A stretch of 64,000 bases of DNA, from NCBI RefSeq assembly GCF_958298935.1, contig NC_084923.1, forward strand, positions 24,900,501 through 24,964,500. The letters run 5' to 3'. Below are positions 23,368-34,580 of the stretch, piece after piece (the first letter of the stretch is position 1; the number at the start of each line of letters is the position of its first letter). The notes below the pieces were generated by a model. It was not told where the DNA came from, searched no databases, and saw nothing but the letters and a program-made list of their open reading frames with translations. Source of the DNA: Phragmites australis (Eukaryota; Streptophyta; Magnoliopsida; Poales; Poaceae). The translations under genes and the position numbers were made by a program.

Positions 23368-25724
23368 GTTGCACGCCCTCTCCTACCTCTATTCTATGTC
23401 CCCAAGCCCTAGAAGTCGCTGCTTCCCTGTCCGTGTGTCACCGGAGCGCAGCCGGAGCCACCATCGTCGCCGCCCGTGATGCGCTATGTCGTCTTCTCCG
23501 CGAATCCTCCTTCCTCGACCACCAAAGCAAGGTGAGGACCCCTTATTCTCCCCCCTTACTACTGTTTTAGCATCATACTAAGTCCCTAGCCAAGCCCTAG
23601 CCCCGGCCAAAGCCCGATCTATGCCGCCATGGTCGTCACCGTCGCGGACAGCCGCGAGACAACCGCGCTATAGCTGATTGGCATCGATGTTCCCGACCGA
23701 CCAGAGGTCAAATCGCCAAGCCCTTTCACCAGTGCATGCCCCATGATGTTCCCCACGCCCTCACCAACCAGGTCGGCCAGTAGATCAGCCAAACCACCGC
23801 AATCAATGTGGACATACCCGCTGTCCAGTTTCTGGACGCGTTCTGCGCGCGCACCGAATTTTGCATTCGCGTCCCCCGTCAATCCGAAAGCCGTATGGAT
23901 GCACCAACAGCGTCACGGCGTGTCCCATAAAGTCTTCTACGTTACCCTAGGATCCCATCCCTGTTTGTACAACGATACGACCAGAACACCATTGCCAACC
24001 ACAGCATGTCGCAGCCATCACCCGTCTCATCTATGCTGATCGTTCTTCCTCTCAGTGGATGATCTACCAAAACCCATACCATAGCATTGTGTTTCCGCGT
24101 TATATGAACATCCTTGTTTAAACAGTTTCTCAAATTTGATAGCCAATCTCCTAGAACACGAGTGTCTTCGTTCCTGCATTTGTTCGCGGTCACCACCAAA
24201 CCTAGAAGCAGTCATCGCTGTTTTGCCGCTACCTCAGATGACCCCTTCCAAAACCAACCATACCGATGAGTTAGTCTTTCCGCGTTCTACGCCATGCTTC
24301 CCTCATTTCACTAAAATACCACTAAAGCCGACATCGATGTTTGTGGCCACGTGCCCGATCGTTATCTCCGACAAAACCCGAACGACCACCGCTACATAGA
24401 GTGACCAATAGTATCCTTATCCTAGAAGCGCAACCTTCGGCATTTTTGATCCATCATAGGTGGTCGATACTAGATCTTCGCGTATCCCTTCTTTAATCCA
24501 AGATGTTACTTGCATAGTATGCCAAGTCAGCGTCCCATCATTCTCCTTAGCCTAGTCAGCGAAGTCTAGTCTGCCCTATACTTCTTGAATCTTGCGTGAG
24601 GATGCTGTCAAACCTGACACAGTAATTGTGCAATAAAACCTTTCCCATAGGAAGATAGTTTCAGGAAAATAAGCATTTCCTTTTCAGTCTAATCCATCTC
24701 TCGAAAGCTCATTCTCTTTTCATCTTAACTCCAATTTAGACGATTCTTGTGTCTAAACGTTTCTAAAATCATTCCTATCCAACCATAGTGTTTTTAAAAT
24801 GTTTTAATGATGTTTGGTATGTTATTATTAGTGTTTTCCTTTGTGTTGTTTGTCGGTAGTTCTTGCGATTAGTCGATAATGTTCCGGAGTAGTTCGAAGG
24901 ACTCCAAGACCAAGATTTTGACAACACTGAGCAGCATTGGGAAAAAGGCAAGTGTCCTTGATCATATTGAACCTATGTTTTTAAATGTTTTGTTTTACAA
25001 AATTGCATGCAGTGTCAATATGATGGGTAGTCACCTATGTTAGGGTTGTTCCCTAGATTTTCCCTATCATCCTTTGGAACCTAGATGGTTTATGGCTAGA
25101 TGTCTTTGTTGAGTAGATTGCTTAGCCATGCTTTTGGGATACAGGGAAGTGTCATTTACTTGACTAATGAACACAAGCAACAATAGTGGTTAACTGGTTA
25201 ATGGTCTAGCAACATGGAACCTTAGGCCTTGAGCAAAGTGGTGTTGATGGTTGTCATGGTTATGATGTTGGTTTAGTGTTTGCTCAAGTAACCTAAGTAA
25301 GGACCGGTTCGTGGAGCGACAACCCAAGAAGTAACGTACCAACCACGAGGCTGGTATGGGTAAGGCGTGACATACTGATTAGAGTCTATCCAGTGTGTGT
25401 TGGGTCAGCACAAAAGGGGGCTTCTGGGTAGGGGCTTTGCTTACGTAAAGCCTGGCGGTGAAACCTAGTGGGCAGACACACATTGGATTAGTCTCTGGTT
25501 AGTGGAAAGTATCATACAATGATTCTTGGTGGCACACCACTAGCGTGTGTTAAGTGTTTTGTGAACACGGGAACATGGAATTCACTGACTCGTGGGGAAA
25601 GCTGGACAACCTCTGCAAAGTGTAAAACTGTTATAACAGCCATGCTCACGGATATGAGAGACTTGGATCCTCACATGATTAGTTGGTTGTGATTATGGGT
25701 TGTGGTTATAAGTCTGGTTGTTGT

Positions 25725-25880
25725 TATGAGTTTGGTTGTGGTTATAGTTCTAGTACATGGAGTACTAGATGGTTGTGGTTATGGTTCTGGTACAGGGAGT
25801 ACTAGATGGTTGTGGTTATGATTCTGGTACAGGGAGTACTAGATGATTATGATTTTGGTTATAGTACAGGGAGTACTAGA
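25725..25880 (+). repeat. Minisatellite, 37-bp unit, about four copies
   Basis: AGTACTAGA recurs at 25761, 25798, 25835 and 25872, exactly 37 bp apart, with GGTTGTGGTTATGGTTCTGG-like sequence between. It lies in the distal part of the solo LTR. The block just upstream (25680-25740) carries decayed copies. Confidence 0.85.
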
Positions 25881-26407
25881 CGGTTATGGTATGTAAGGTG
25901 GGGAGCCTTGTATGCTAGATGTTGGACTATATGGGTTACATTCACTTAATAATTGCTTAATGCTTTTGAGTCCAAATATGTTCTCATTATTCGCATTTAC
26001 GCAAATATACCATGTGTTAGACTATTCTTGGTATAAGCCTGCATGTCATTACTTTTCCCCACTTGCTGAGTACTCTATGTGCTCACACTTGCTATTTTCC
26101 CTACACCATGTGATATGTATGCTGCTACTCAGTGAGTGAAGATATTGAAGACTATCAAGACGAGGTTGTGACGTTCTAGGCGCGTGTCTCCCGGTCGGTT
26201 GCCTGCGGTGTTGTTGGGCACCAGTGCTTCTGTTCCGCTGCAGATATGTTCATAGAAGACAATATATGTCAATTGCTGTAAGAGTTTAACGTTTATTTAA
26301 TAGAAGTATTGCTTTTGTTACTTCACCTGTGACGTCCTTATGTGTGTTGAACATCCTGGGCACACATAAGCCGCATCTGGTTTTGACCGTTAAAACCGGG
26401 TGTGACA

Positions 26408-26412
26408 CAACC
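26408..26412. repeat. Target-site duplication CAACC, right copy
   Basis: Directly follows GGGTGTGACA. Removing the insert joins GGGCAACC to GAGGCGG of the accessory gene. Confidence 0.9.
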
Positions 26413-28341
26413 GAGGCGGCCAGTCTTCAGGAGCGGACTCCAGGACGAAGGCTGGATCTAGGGCATGGCAACCTAGAGGCCAGGGCCCGGCTGGCGGTGC
26501 AATGGCTGGCGGCCGGACCGACCAGCCTTCGGAGGCAGGCTCCGGGGCGGCTGTTGGGGCCGGCCCACAACGGCCCGAGGGCCAGAGCCCTCCCCCAAAA
26601 AGGAGGAGGGCCGAGTTCGGGCCTGAGCAGAAGCCGCAGAGCCCATATTTCCGGATCCCGGAGTCCTGATGGCGGTACCACGAGCCCAAAACCACGTAAG
26701 CTCCCTTTTTGTCTCGAGCACATTTTGCCCAGATTTTGGCTAGTTACTAACCTGTTTTTGTTTCAGGCCGCCCAAGTACTCCGTAGGAGGCCAGATTCCC
26801 TGAAGCAGCCAAGGCCAGCCCCTGTCCCTGGGCCGAGCGCACCAGCGGACCCCGAGCTGAGGGCTCCGGCCAGCTCTGAGCCAAGAGCCCCGGCCGGTCC
26901 CGAGCAGAAAGCCCCGGCCGAACCTGCCCTGAGCACTCCGAGGAAGGAGTGAACGGCCGCAGGGGAGGTGGTCGCTACAAGGGCTATGCCGACGTGGCCG
27001 CCGTCGGGGTCCCCGAGCGCCTCTGCAGAGAGGGCTTGCAGGGGACCCAGCCCCCGGCCATCTTCTGGCTAGGCCCCGAAACCCCTCCCCGAGGTGCTGG
27101 GAAGCACCCGGGAGGTCATCGGGTGGCTCGAAGCTGCCGTTGCGCAGAGCAGTCCGAGCTCGAACAAGAGCGCGCCGCCCTAGTTGATGAGAGGGGCCGA
27201 CTGGAGGAGGCCTAAAAGCTGTTGGAGACCCGCATTGCCTCGGCCCGTGCGTCCTACGAGAAGTCCATGCGGGAGGTGGCCAAGGAGCGGGAGCCGTTGG
27301 AGGAGTCCTGCGATGAGGCCATCGCCGCGCAGGAGAAGGCCAGTCGCTTAGAGCGGCTCACAGCGGAGTGCGACCAGGCATCAAGGAAGCGCGCCGCAGA
27401 GCTGCTCGCTCACGAGCGGCAGGTGGTTTCTCGGGAGGAGGCAGCCAGCAAACGGGAGGAGGCCGTGTGGTCTGCCCTGGCGGACATGTCCCGCTAGAAT
27501 GGCGAGCTCGAGCGCGACCGCGCCGACGTCCTCCACCAGGAGGAGCAGGTCGCGCTGCGTGAGACCAACGTCGACATAACATCGCTGGTGCTTGACGCCC
27601 CGGAGCAGCAGATCATGCGGCGGGATACGGACACCGACTTGGCATCATCAGCGCTCACCACCCAGGAGGAGCTGGTCGCCAAGCAGGAGGCTGACCTGGC
27701 TGCCCAAGAGCAGGCCGTCAAGGCTCGGGCCGAGTAGCTGGAGCGAGCCCAGACCGAGGCGGTCGCCCAATGCAGGGAGGTCCCGACCGTGAGAGGCATC
27801 TCTATCAGCACCGCCAACGGCACCAGCGCGGCACCAATCTTGAGGCATGGCTGAAGAACGCCGAGGATGAGCTCGAGATCGTCCTCTCAGAGCGGACAAA
27901 CATGAAGCTAATGATGCGAGACATCCTTCAGTAGGCACGGGACTCCGTGGAGGCAACCGGGCTTGGGCGCTTGTTCGTGGGTGACCAGTCGCTGGATAAG
28001 GAGTCGATAGGCCACATCGCCCTCGGGTTCGTAGAGATCTCCCGGCGCCTCGAGGCCCTTCCTGCCGCTTTCCAGGAGCTAGCGACTCAGCGACTCGGGA
28101 GGGGCGTGCACTGGCCCAAGGAGTGGCCGAGCACGTTCCCGCCTGCTATCGCAGTCGAGACCCCACCTTCCCACTGGACACAGCCCGGCAGGGCGTGGTT
28201 GAGGCGGAGGAAGCCGCCGCCCGGGAAGCCGTCCGCGACGTCACCACCGAGGTGGCGGCGTGTTTTGTGCGGGAGCCGGGCCCGAGCAGCGACAGCAGCA
28301 GTGATGCATCCTCTCCTCCACCTGAACCTGTAGATAGTTAG

Positions 28342-29985
28342 TGTTTTTTGTTTTTTGGAATGTTGTAATATGGGAGTGATCCCCTCCTGAACGGTTCCTT
28401 TTAATATAATAGAAACCACACTTGGGATCGAAACTCTGCTCTGTACTTGTTCTTTATGTTGTTTGCTTTTCCTTGATGTCTAAGAGGCACTGGCCGGGCC
28501 GAGCCCGACAATCTTCCCTCGAGAGTTAGGTTGCCCCGACCACTCATCGTTTGAGTAGTGGGAGCACCGAGCGTCCAGCCCCCGAGCCCTCGCGAGTGCG
28601 CAGCTGCTGAGTCAAGAGACACAGACACGAACTTCTTTGCTCAGGAGACCAATCCACCTGGCACGGTACACGCCATGTCCAGTGAACGCTTTTCACCCTG
28701 CAACCTCTCAAAGAAATAGATCGGAGACGCGTGCGGGCGGAAATACGACCAAGAGTCCCCACGGTTTGGTGGTGTCCGGGGTAGGACGGACCAGGCCAAG
28801 CACCGACAGCCCGCCCCTGAGGTTTAGGCGGTCCCGACCACTCATGTTCGAGTGATAGGATTACTCAAGAACCCCAGAGACTCGGTAGTGCTCGGGGTAC
28901 TGCCAAGCTGGCTGGGCATCGCGGCCACCGTAAAAGACCTAGGTCAGCCATCGCCGCATGTACGGTACACCGACTACTGTCTGTTTTTGTCGTTCCAGAA
29001 AAGCGAGCACGTGGGCGGGGTTTTGCGCGCGAGGAGACCATCTCGCCGAGCAGATTAGCATGCGAGGGTCCCGAGGATAACTCGGGAACAAATAGCTCAT
29101 TGCGTATATATGGAAGGAAATTGATATAACTTTAGTAACTCACCGGGTAGCTGTCGGCCTTCTGGCCGACCGGTCCAGGGAAGGGTAGATGTCCTGAGCT
29201 CGGGGCGCCCGGTAACATGGGTTACCTCATGCAGAGCACCTAAGTCCCCAGGACATCCTTTTAGCACCCGAGCACTGCAAACCCGGTAATAGAACCTAGG
29301 GCCTAGGCGGTCCCGACCACTCACGTCCGAGCGGTAGGATTACCCGAGGACCCCGAAAGGTTGAGCGGCGCCCTAGGCACTGGGCCCTTGTAGTCGGGCA
29401 GCTTGGTTCTCGAGCATTGATCTGTAAGCTTAAAAAATAGGCAAAGATTCTTTGCTTGGTGCGCTCTGTTAGTACAGTACTCATTATAGACTGCTCTCAT
29501 TTTTGACCCGAGACCTCTCGAACACCCAGACCGGCGAAGTGTACAGACAGAGGCATAACCAAGAGGTCCAATGGTTCGGCGGTACCCAGGTAGGACTGAC
29601 CAGGTCGAGCACCGACAGCCCGCCCCTGGGGTCTAGGCGGTCCCGACCACTCATGTTCGAGCAGTAGGATTACCCGAGAACCCCAGAGGCTCGGTAGTGC
29701 TTGGGGTACTGCCATGCAGCCGGGCACCACAACCTACCACAACATACTTAAGTCAGCAGCTACTGCCTGCGCGCATATCGACTGGGATCCGTTTTTATCA
29801 ACGAGAAAAATGAGAGAGCGTGTTTTTCTCGCACGAGTCGAGCATCTCACCAAGAAGATTAAACATATGGATTCCAGAGGAAAAACTCAGAAAGTATATA
29901 TTGACAATTTGTACAGAAGTGCTAACTTACATGGTTGGTGGCAGCCCCCAGCCAACTTGGGCAGGGGGAGGGCCCCTGTCCTGGT
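28342..29985. repeat. Repeat-rich spacer between the convergent accessory gene and gag-pol
   Basis: The spacer holds several diverged copies of a block with CGGTCCCGACCACTCATGTTCGAG and GATTACCCGAGAACCCC-like words, at about 28530, 28828, 29306 and 29634. A longer copy pair, 28750-28925 and 29560-29735, also shares the preceding GAGCACCGACAGCCCGCCCCTG block, spaced about 810 bp. No coding domain is present. An AATATAATAGAAACC stretch near 28402 could serve the accessory gene as a poly(A) signal. Tandem repeats in this position are common in large Tat elements. Confidence 0.65.
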
Positions 29986-31221
29986 TGGCCCGAGCACAAA
30001 CATATCCACCTAGGGATAAAACTTGCGCAGATGCTCGATGTTCTACGTGTTTGGGAGAGGTTGCCCGTCCTCTGTGGCCAGTCGAAACGAGCCTTGTCGC
30101 GGGGCACCGGTCACGATGAAGGGGCCTGCCCACATAGGGGAGAGTTTATTCTTTCCTTCTTGCGTCTGGACGCGTCAGAGAACTAGATCCCCAACCTCGA
30201 GTGACCGGGCCCGGATGTGGCACTGATGATATCACTGGAGGCTCTGCTGGTATCTGGCAGCTCGGACGGCGGCTCGTCACCGACGCTCCTCCAAGTAATC
30301 AACGTCGTCGTGTTTTCGCTGTTCCTGTTTGCTTTCTGAGTAAGCATTCACCCGAGGGGATCCGAGAGTGAGCTCAGAGGGGAGGACCACCTCGGCGCCG
30401 TATACGAGGAAGAATGGTGTCTCCCCGGTGGCTCGGCTTGGCGTGGTCCGGTTGGCCCATAACACAGCAGGCAGCTCGTCGATCCACCCTTTCCCATGCT
30501 TTGCTAGCAAATCGTAGGTCTGGGTTTTGAGCCCCTTCAGTATCTCGGCATTTGCATGCTCGACTTGCCCATTACTCTGAGGATGAGCAACAGAGGTGAA
30601 GCAAAGCTTGATTCCGATGTCCTCGCAGTATTCCCTGAACAAGGCACTTGTGAACTGGGTGCCATTATCGGTGATGATTCTGTTTGGGACGCCGAAGCGA
30701 CTTATGATACCACGGATGAATTGAATTGCCGTGTTCTTGGTAACCTTGACAACTGGGACCGCCTCCGGCCACTTGGTGAACTTGTCGATGGCGACGTAGA
30801 GGTACTCATAGCCCCCGATTGCTTGGGGGAATGGACCCAAGATGTCCAGCCCCCAGACCGCGAAGGGCCAAGACAGGGGGATGGTATGGAGAGCCTAAGC
30901 TGGCTGGTGAATCTACTTTGCATGGAACTAGCACGCCCTGCAGCGCCGAACCAACTCAGAAGCGTCCTGGAGAGCTGTAGGCCAATAGAAGCCTTGCCGA
31001 AAGGCCTTCCCGACCAGCGTGCGGAAAGATGGATGGCCACCGCACTCGCCCTCGTGGATCTCGGTGAGGAGCTCACTGCCTTCTGCCCAGGTGATGCATT
31101 TTAGGAGGACAGCATCCGTGTCGCGCCGGTAGAGATCCCCATCTCCTATGGCATAGCGTTTGGACTGCCGTACAATCCTCTCCACAGAGGCATCATCCGC
31201 GGGAAGGATGTTTTCTTTCAA
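29985..31221 (-). pseudogene. Integrase of the Tat-type pol
   Basis: The HHCC zinc region is intact: IHEGECGGHPSFRTL, QGFYWPT and CRAC. After a short frame break the core shows GPFPQAIGGYEYLYVAIDKFTKWPEAV, TDNGTQFTS and NGQVEHANAEILKGL, so D, D and E can be placed, the first D lying just upstream of 30840 in another frame. FFLVYGAEVVLPSEL closes the core. The C-terminal barrel, recognisable from GRPLHRDRCPATRL and the end of the pol near 30000, is in a third frame. Integrase inserts the DNA copy into the host genome in active relatives. Confidence 0.88.
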
Positions 31222-31227
31222 ATACCC

Positions 31228-31960
31228 TCAGATCTCGTCGATCCACGAGGCATCTTGAGAACTACCGGCAAGTGCAGCGCACTCACCGGGCGGCGGCACC
31301 CTGATGGGACCTCCCACTGAGGGTGTTGCCTGGGTTCCCCCAACTAGGCTCGAGGGTTCCCCTTCATCCTGGTTGGCAGGAAGGACGAATGACCGTGTGA
31401 GCCTTTCTTCAAAGGCTCCGGCTGGGACGAGCTCCCGGGCAGAGGCCAGGCGGGAGAGGTCATCAGCTAGAGCGTTATCGCGGCGAGGTATGTGCCGCAG
31501 CTCCAGGCCGTCGAAGTGCCGCTCCAACCTCCTGACATCCGCCACGTACGCCACCATCTGTGGGTCTGTGCACTGGTATTCCTTGGATACTTGGTTGACC
31601 ACTAGTTGGGAGTCTCCCTTAACGAGCAGCCGCCGGATCCCGAGACCCACCGCTGCACGGAGGCCAGCGATGAGGCCCTCATATTCCATCATATTGTTGG
31701 TTGCTCGGAAATACAGCTGCACGACATACTGGAGTACTTCACCAGTTGGGGAGGTGAGCACCACTCCAGCCCCCGCGCCTCTCGGCGTGAGGGAGCTGTA
31801 CCCATTGGGGATGAGTGCATGACCCAGTACATGGGCCCATCTTGCCCGGGGTATGCGGACAACTCTTCATTGTCGATCTCGGGGACCGGTGTCCACTCTG
31901 CCATGAAGTCGGACAGAGCCTGGCATTTGATTTCTTGGCGGCTGATGAAGTGCAGATCAA
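31228..31960 (-). pseudogene. RNase H domain of the Tat-type pol
   Basis: The minus-strand reading contains TNNMMEYEGLIAGLRAAVGLG, LLVKGDSQLVVNQVSKEYQC and RHIPRRDNALADDLSRLAS, matching the E, D and final D blocks of RNase H. The first D block is in another frame just upstream (31960-31765). In Tat elements this is the second RNase H copy. It degrades the RNA strand of the hybrid in active relatives. The spacer to the integrase includes a proline/glycine-rich stretch ending in WIDEI. Confidence 0.82.
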
Positions 31961-32213
31961 ATTCTGCGAGCTCGACTGCCCACTTGACGATACGCCCAGT
32001 GCCTTCTCAGTTTTGGAGGATCGGCCCCAGCAGGTATGTGGTTACCACCGAGACCTTGTGCGCATGGAAGCAGTGGCGCAGCTTCCTGGAAGTGATGAGC
32101 ACTACATAAAGCATCTTCTATGCTTGGGGGTATCTTGTCTTGGCATCTCGGAGGACTTAACTGACGAAGTACACCGGTCACTGTATTCGGCAGGCTCGGA
32201 CTGCGGCCTTGCC

Positions 32214-33412
32214 CTAGAACTTGTCACAGCCCCCGAGCTCGGCACAGTGGTCGGGGCCGGCTGAGGTCGCGGGCTCGACTTCCTGGTCGGGAGGAGCAGT
32301 GGTCTCAGGCTCGACTCCCTGGTCGGGAGGAGCCCCGAGACCGGTATGCTGCTCGGGGGAGGCCGGGAGCTCGGACCCAGCACCTTGCCCCAAGCACTCG
32401 TCACGCTCCACCACCAGTACCATGCTCATGACCTGAGGAGTGGCTGAGACGTAGAGCAATAAAGGCTCGCCCTCGGAGGGGGCCACCAGTACGGGCGGTG
32501 AGGTGAGATACTTTTTCAAGTCTTGGAAGGCCTGCTTGGCCTCCGGTGTCCAGACAAAATGACCGGCCTTTTTCAGCAATTTGAAGAGTGGGAGCCCTCG
32601 CTCCCCGAGCTTGGAGATAAAGCGCCCCAGGGCCGCCATGAAGCCAGTGAGATGTTGTACCTCCTTGAGTCAAGCCAGGGGATGCATTTGCTTGATGGCC
32701 CGGATCTTCTCTGGATTGGCCTCGATTCCTCGGCTGGAAACCACGAAACCGAGGAGCTTGCCCACGGGTACCCCGAAGACGCACTTCTCGGAGTTGAGCT
32801 TCAGGCGGGTGGTGCGGAGACTATTGAAAGTCTAGGCTAAGTCTTCTAGCAGGGTGGCTCGATCTTGGGACTTCACCACGAGGTCATCGACATAAGCTTC
32901 GACGTTGCGACCAACCTGTGTATTAAGGGTAATGCGCACTGCCCGCTGGAATGAAGATCCAGCGTTGCGCAAACCAAAAGGCATTGACACAAAGCAATAG
33001 ATCCCCATCGGAGAAATAAAAGATGTTTTATCTTCATCCTGTTTGGCCATGCGGATCTGGTGATAACCCAAATTTGCATCTAAAAAATACAAAAGATCGC
33101 ATCCCGTAGTGGAATCTACTATCTGATCTATGCGGGGTAAAGGAAAAGGATCTTTTGGACAAGCCTTGTAAAGGTCGATGTAGTCGACACACATCCGCAG
33201 CTTTCCGTTGGCCTTTGGGACGATGACTGGGTTGGCCAGCCACTCCGGGTGGAGGACCTCTCGATGAAGCCAGCATCGAGGAGCTTACTGACTTGCTCCC
33301 GGATGAACTCCTGGCGCTCAAGCTCCTGCCGCCGGATTTTCTGCCTCACCAGCCATGCATCAGGGCACACAACAAGGTGGTGCTCCATCACCTCCCTAGG
33401 GATCCCGGGCAT
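32214..33412 (-). pseudogene. Reverse transcriptase of the Tat-type pol
   Basis: Blocks in order on the minus strand: RQELERQEFIREQVSKLLDAGFI, CVDYIDLYKACPKDPFPLPRID, YHQIRMAKQDEDKTSF, FGLRNAGSSFQRAV and AYVDDLVVKS, the YVDD active site (near 32885). The thumb/connection GRFISKLGERGLPLFKLLKK follows. The frame changes between about 33250 and 33194, where WPTQ... loses the conserved reading, and again after 32832. At the C-terminal end (32400-32220) an acidic EPETTAPPDQEVEP repeat-like stretch interrupts the expected RNase H. Confidence 0.88.
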
Positions 33413-33569
33413 ATCGGATGGCTACCATGCAAACACGTTAACGTTAGCCCGAAGGGAGGTGACGAGCGCGCTTTCCTATTTGTCGCCCAGGTCACCGTCG
33501 ATCCGGATGACCTGGGACGAGTCTTCGCCCACCACGACCTCCATCGTGGGGATGGAGGAGTCGGCGGAG

Positions 33570-34223
33570 TCAGGGTTTGGATGAAGAGGGTCCCGGCCCC
33601 CCTGGGTGTCCTTCGACCTTGGCCCGAGCAGAGACCAAGGCCGAGTATAGCTGCTCGGCGCAGGAGATGGCGCTGCCAATCTCGGCGGGCACAGAGATGG
33701 GGCCAGCAGGGCTCGGCATCTTGACCGTGAGGTAGGCGTAGTGCGTCACCACCATGAATCGAGCGAGTGTCGGGCGCCCGAGGATTACGTTGTAGGGGAG
33801 AGGGACTTCCGCGACATCGAAGACGACATTCTCCCTCCGGAAATTATCCCGGCTCCCGAATGTGACGGGCAGCAAAACCTGCCCCAGGGGCAACGTGTGC
33901 CCCGGCGTCACCGCGTAGAAGGGGAGGGACGGCTTTAGGCACCTCGAAGGCACCTACAGCTTCTTGAAGGCCTCCTGGGACAGGAGGTTTAGGCCTGCAC
34001 CCCCATCGATCAGCACCCGGCTGACCTTCGTATTACAAATGGTGGGGGACACTACCAAAGGCAGTTGCCCCACCCCTGCAGTACTCGTGGGGTGGTTCAC
34101 CAGACTGAAGGTGATCAGGGTCTCCGACCACTTTAGAGGCCTTGCGGCCGCAGCGCCCGGGGTCGTCGAGCACACCTCACGCCGCATTGTCTTGACGCAG
34201 TGACGAGAAGAGGGTGTGTACAC
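33570..34223 (-). pseudogene. Aspartic protease region of the Tat-type pol
   Basis: The minus-strand reading has NTKVSRVLIDGGAGLNLLS, the flap strand and active-site loop of a retropepsin in which the usual DTG/DSG triad reads DGG. After a break comes FYAVTPGHTLPLGQV and PYNVILGRPTLARF, the second hydrophobic-hydrophobic-GR block. It processes the Gag-Pol polyprotein in active relatives. A stop at 33954 separates the two halves. DGG at the active site is, to my knowledge, usual in parts of the Tat lineage and need not be a mutation. Confidence 0.8.
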
Positions 34224-34580
34224 GCCTCCATCGATGAAAGCGACGGTGTGCTCGGGCTCTTGGAACCCGAGCTCTTGGTTTTCGGGGGCGACTTTGTCGT
34301 CGCCACCCCTACGACGCTCTTCGCGCTCCTTCTGGCATCGCTCGACGAGGCCCTTGACCGACAGGCACTCAGTGAGGTCGTGTCAGTCAGTTTGGTTGAT
34401 TTAACACCATTTTCCCGGTTCGGGCCTCGCGGGAGCAGGCTTCTTGTCGACAGCCGCCCGACGTGTCGGCCTGCGGGCAGGGCCCTCCACCGGCACGATA
34501 GGGGCAGCTTCGCGCTTCTTTCTCTTTTTATTTCCCACTTGTCAAAGTGGGAAGGACCTGCCTTGTCGGCAGCGGGTTGC

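Larger units (their letters stand above)
22316..26407 (+). mobile_element. Solo LTR (TGTAACACCC type), 4092 bp, nested in the antisense gene
   Basis: Starts TGTAACACCCTG, ends CCGGGTGTGACA, and is flanked by CAACC on both sides (22311-22315 and 26408-26412). It carries no gag or pol. A TATA-like CTATATATATGAG at 23355-23367 is followed by CT-rich leader-like sequence and a possible splice donor (AGCAAGGTGAGG near 23527), as expected for a long LTR promoter. Its right end matches, in inverted orientation, the left end of the solo LTR at 1863, so both belong to one superfamily. Short open frames (22758-24399) are not recognised as genes. Confidence 0.87.
21144..28341 (+). pseudogene. Antisense accessory gene of the Tat-type element (putative gypsy-type transposase domain plus coiled coil), split by solo LTR
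   Basis: The ATG at 21144 opens a frame with NFPPSMRRPGR, FIAAGLVPSFSTFLLQVLD and HLSPNSVVILAIFAHFCEMF, the signature of the domain databases call putative gypsy-type transposase (Transposase_28). A one-base loss near 21510 shifts the frame; the homologous reading continues through PQMLAEPHRPIWEAA to about 22102. After the nested LTR (22316-26407) it resumes, has a canonical 71-bp intron (26696-26766) and goes into a long Glu/Ala/Arg coiled coil (about 27130-27730, for example ERAALVDERGRLEEA, interrupted by stops). It ends with EPGPSSDSSSDASSPPPEP and a stop at 28341. Its role in the element is unknown, and no catalytic motif is seen. Confidence 0.75.

Noticed and set aside
22758..23570. Plus-strand frames in the 4.1-kb solo LTR as a possible captured gene
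   Set aside because: They flank a TATA box and a leader-like region expected of an LTR, and no protein family is recognised.
25300..25460. tRNA-like or other structured RNA genes within the solo LTR
   Set aside because: No A-box/B-box arrangement or clover-leaf could be drawn. No tRNA was found anywhere in the window by eye.
28528..29735. CRISPR-like or satellite array
   Set aside because: Copies are few, diverged and irregularly spaced; this is plant retrotransposon DNA.
30556..31104. Plus-strand frame of 182 codons over the integrase
   Set aside because: Shadow of the minus-strand integrase, whose motifs (HHCC, DDE) are clear.
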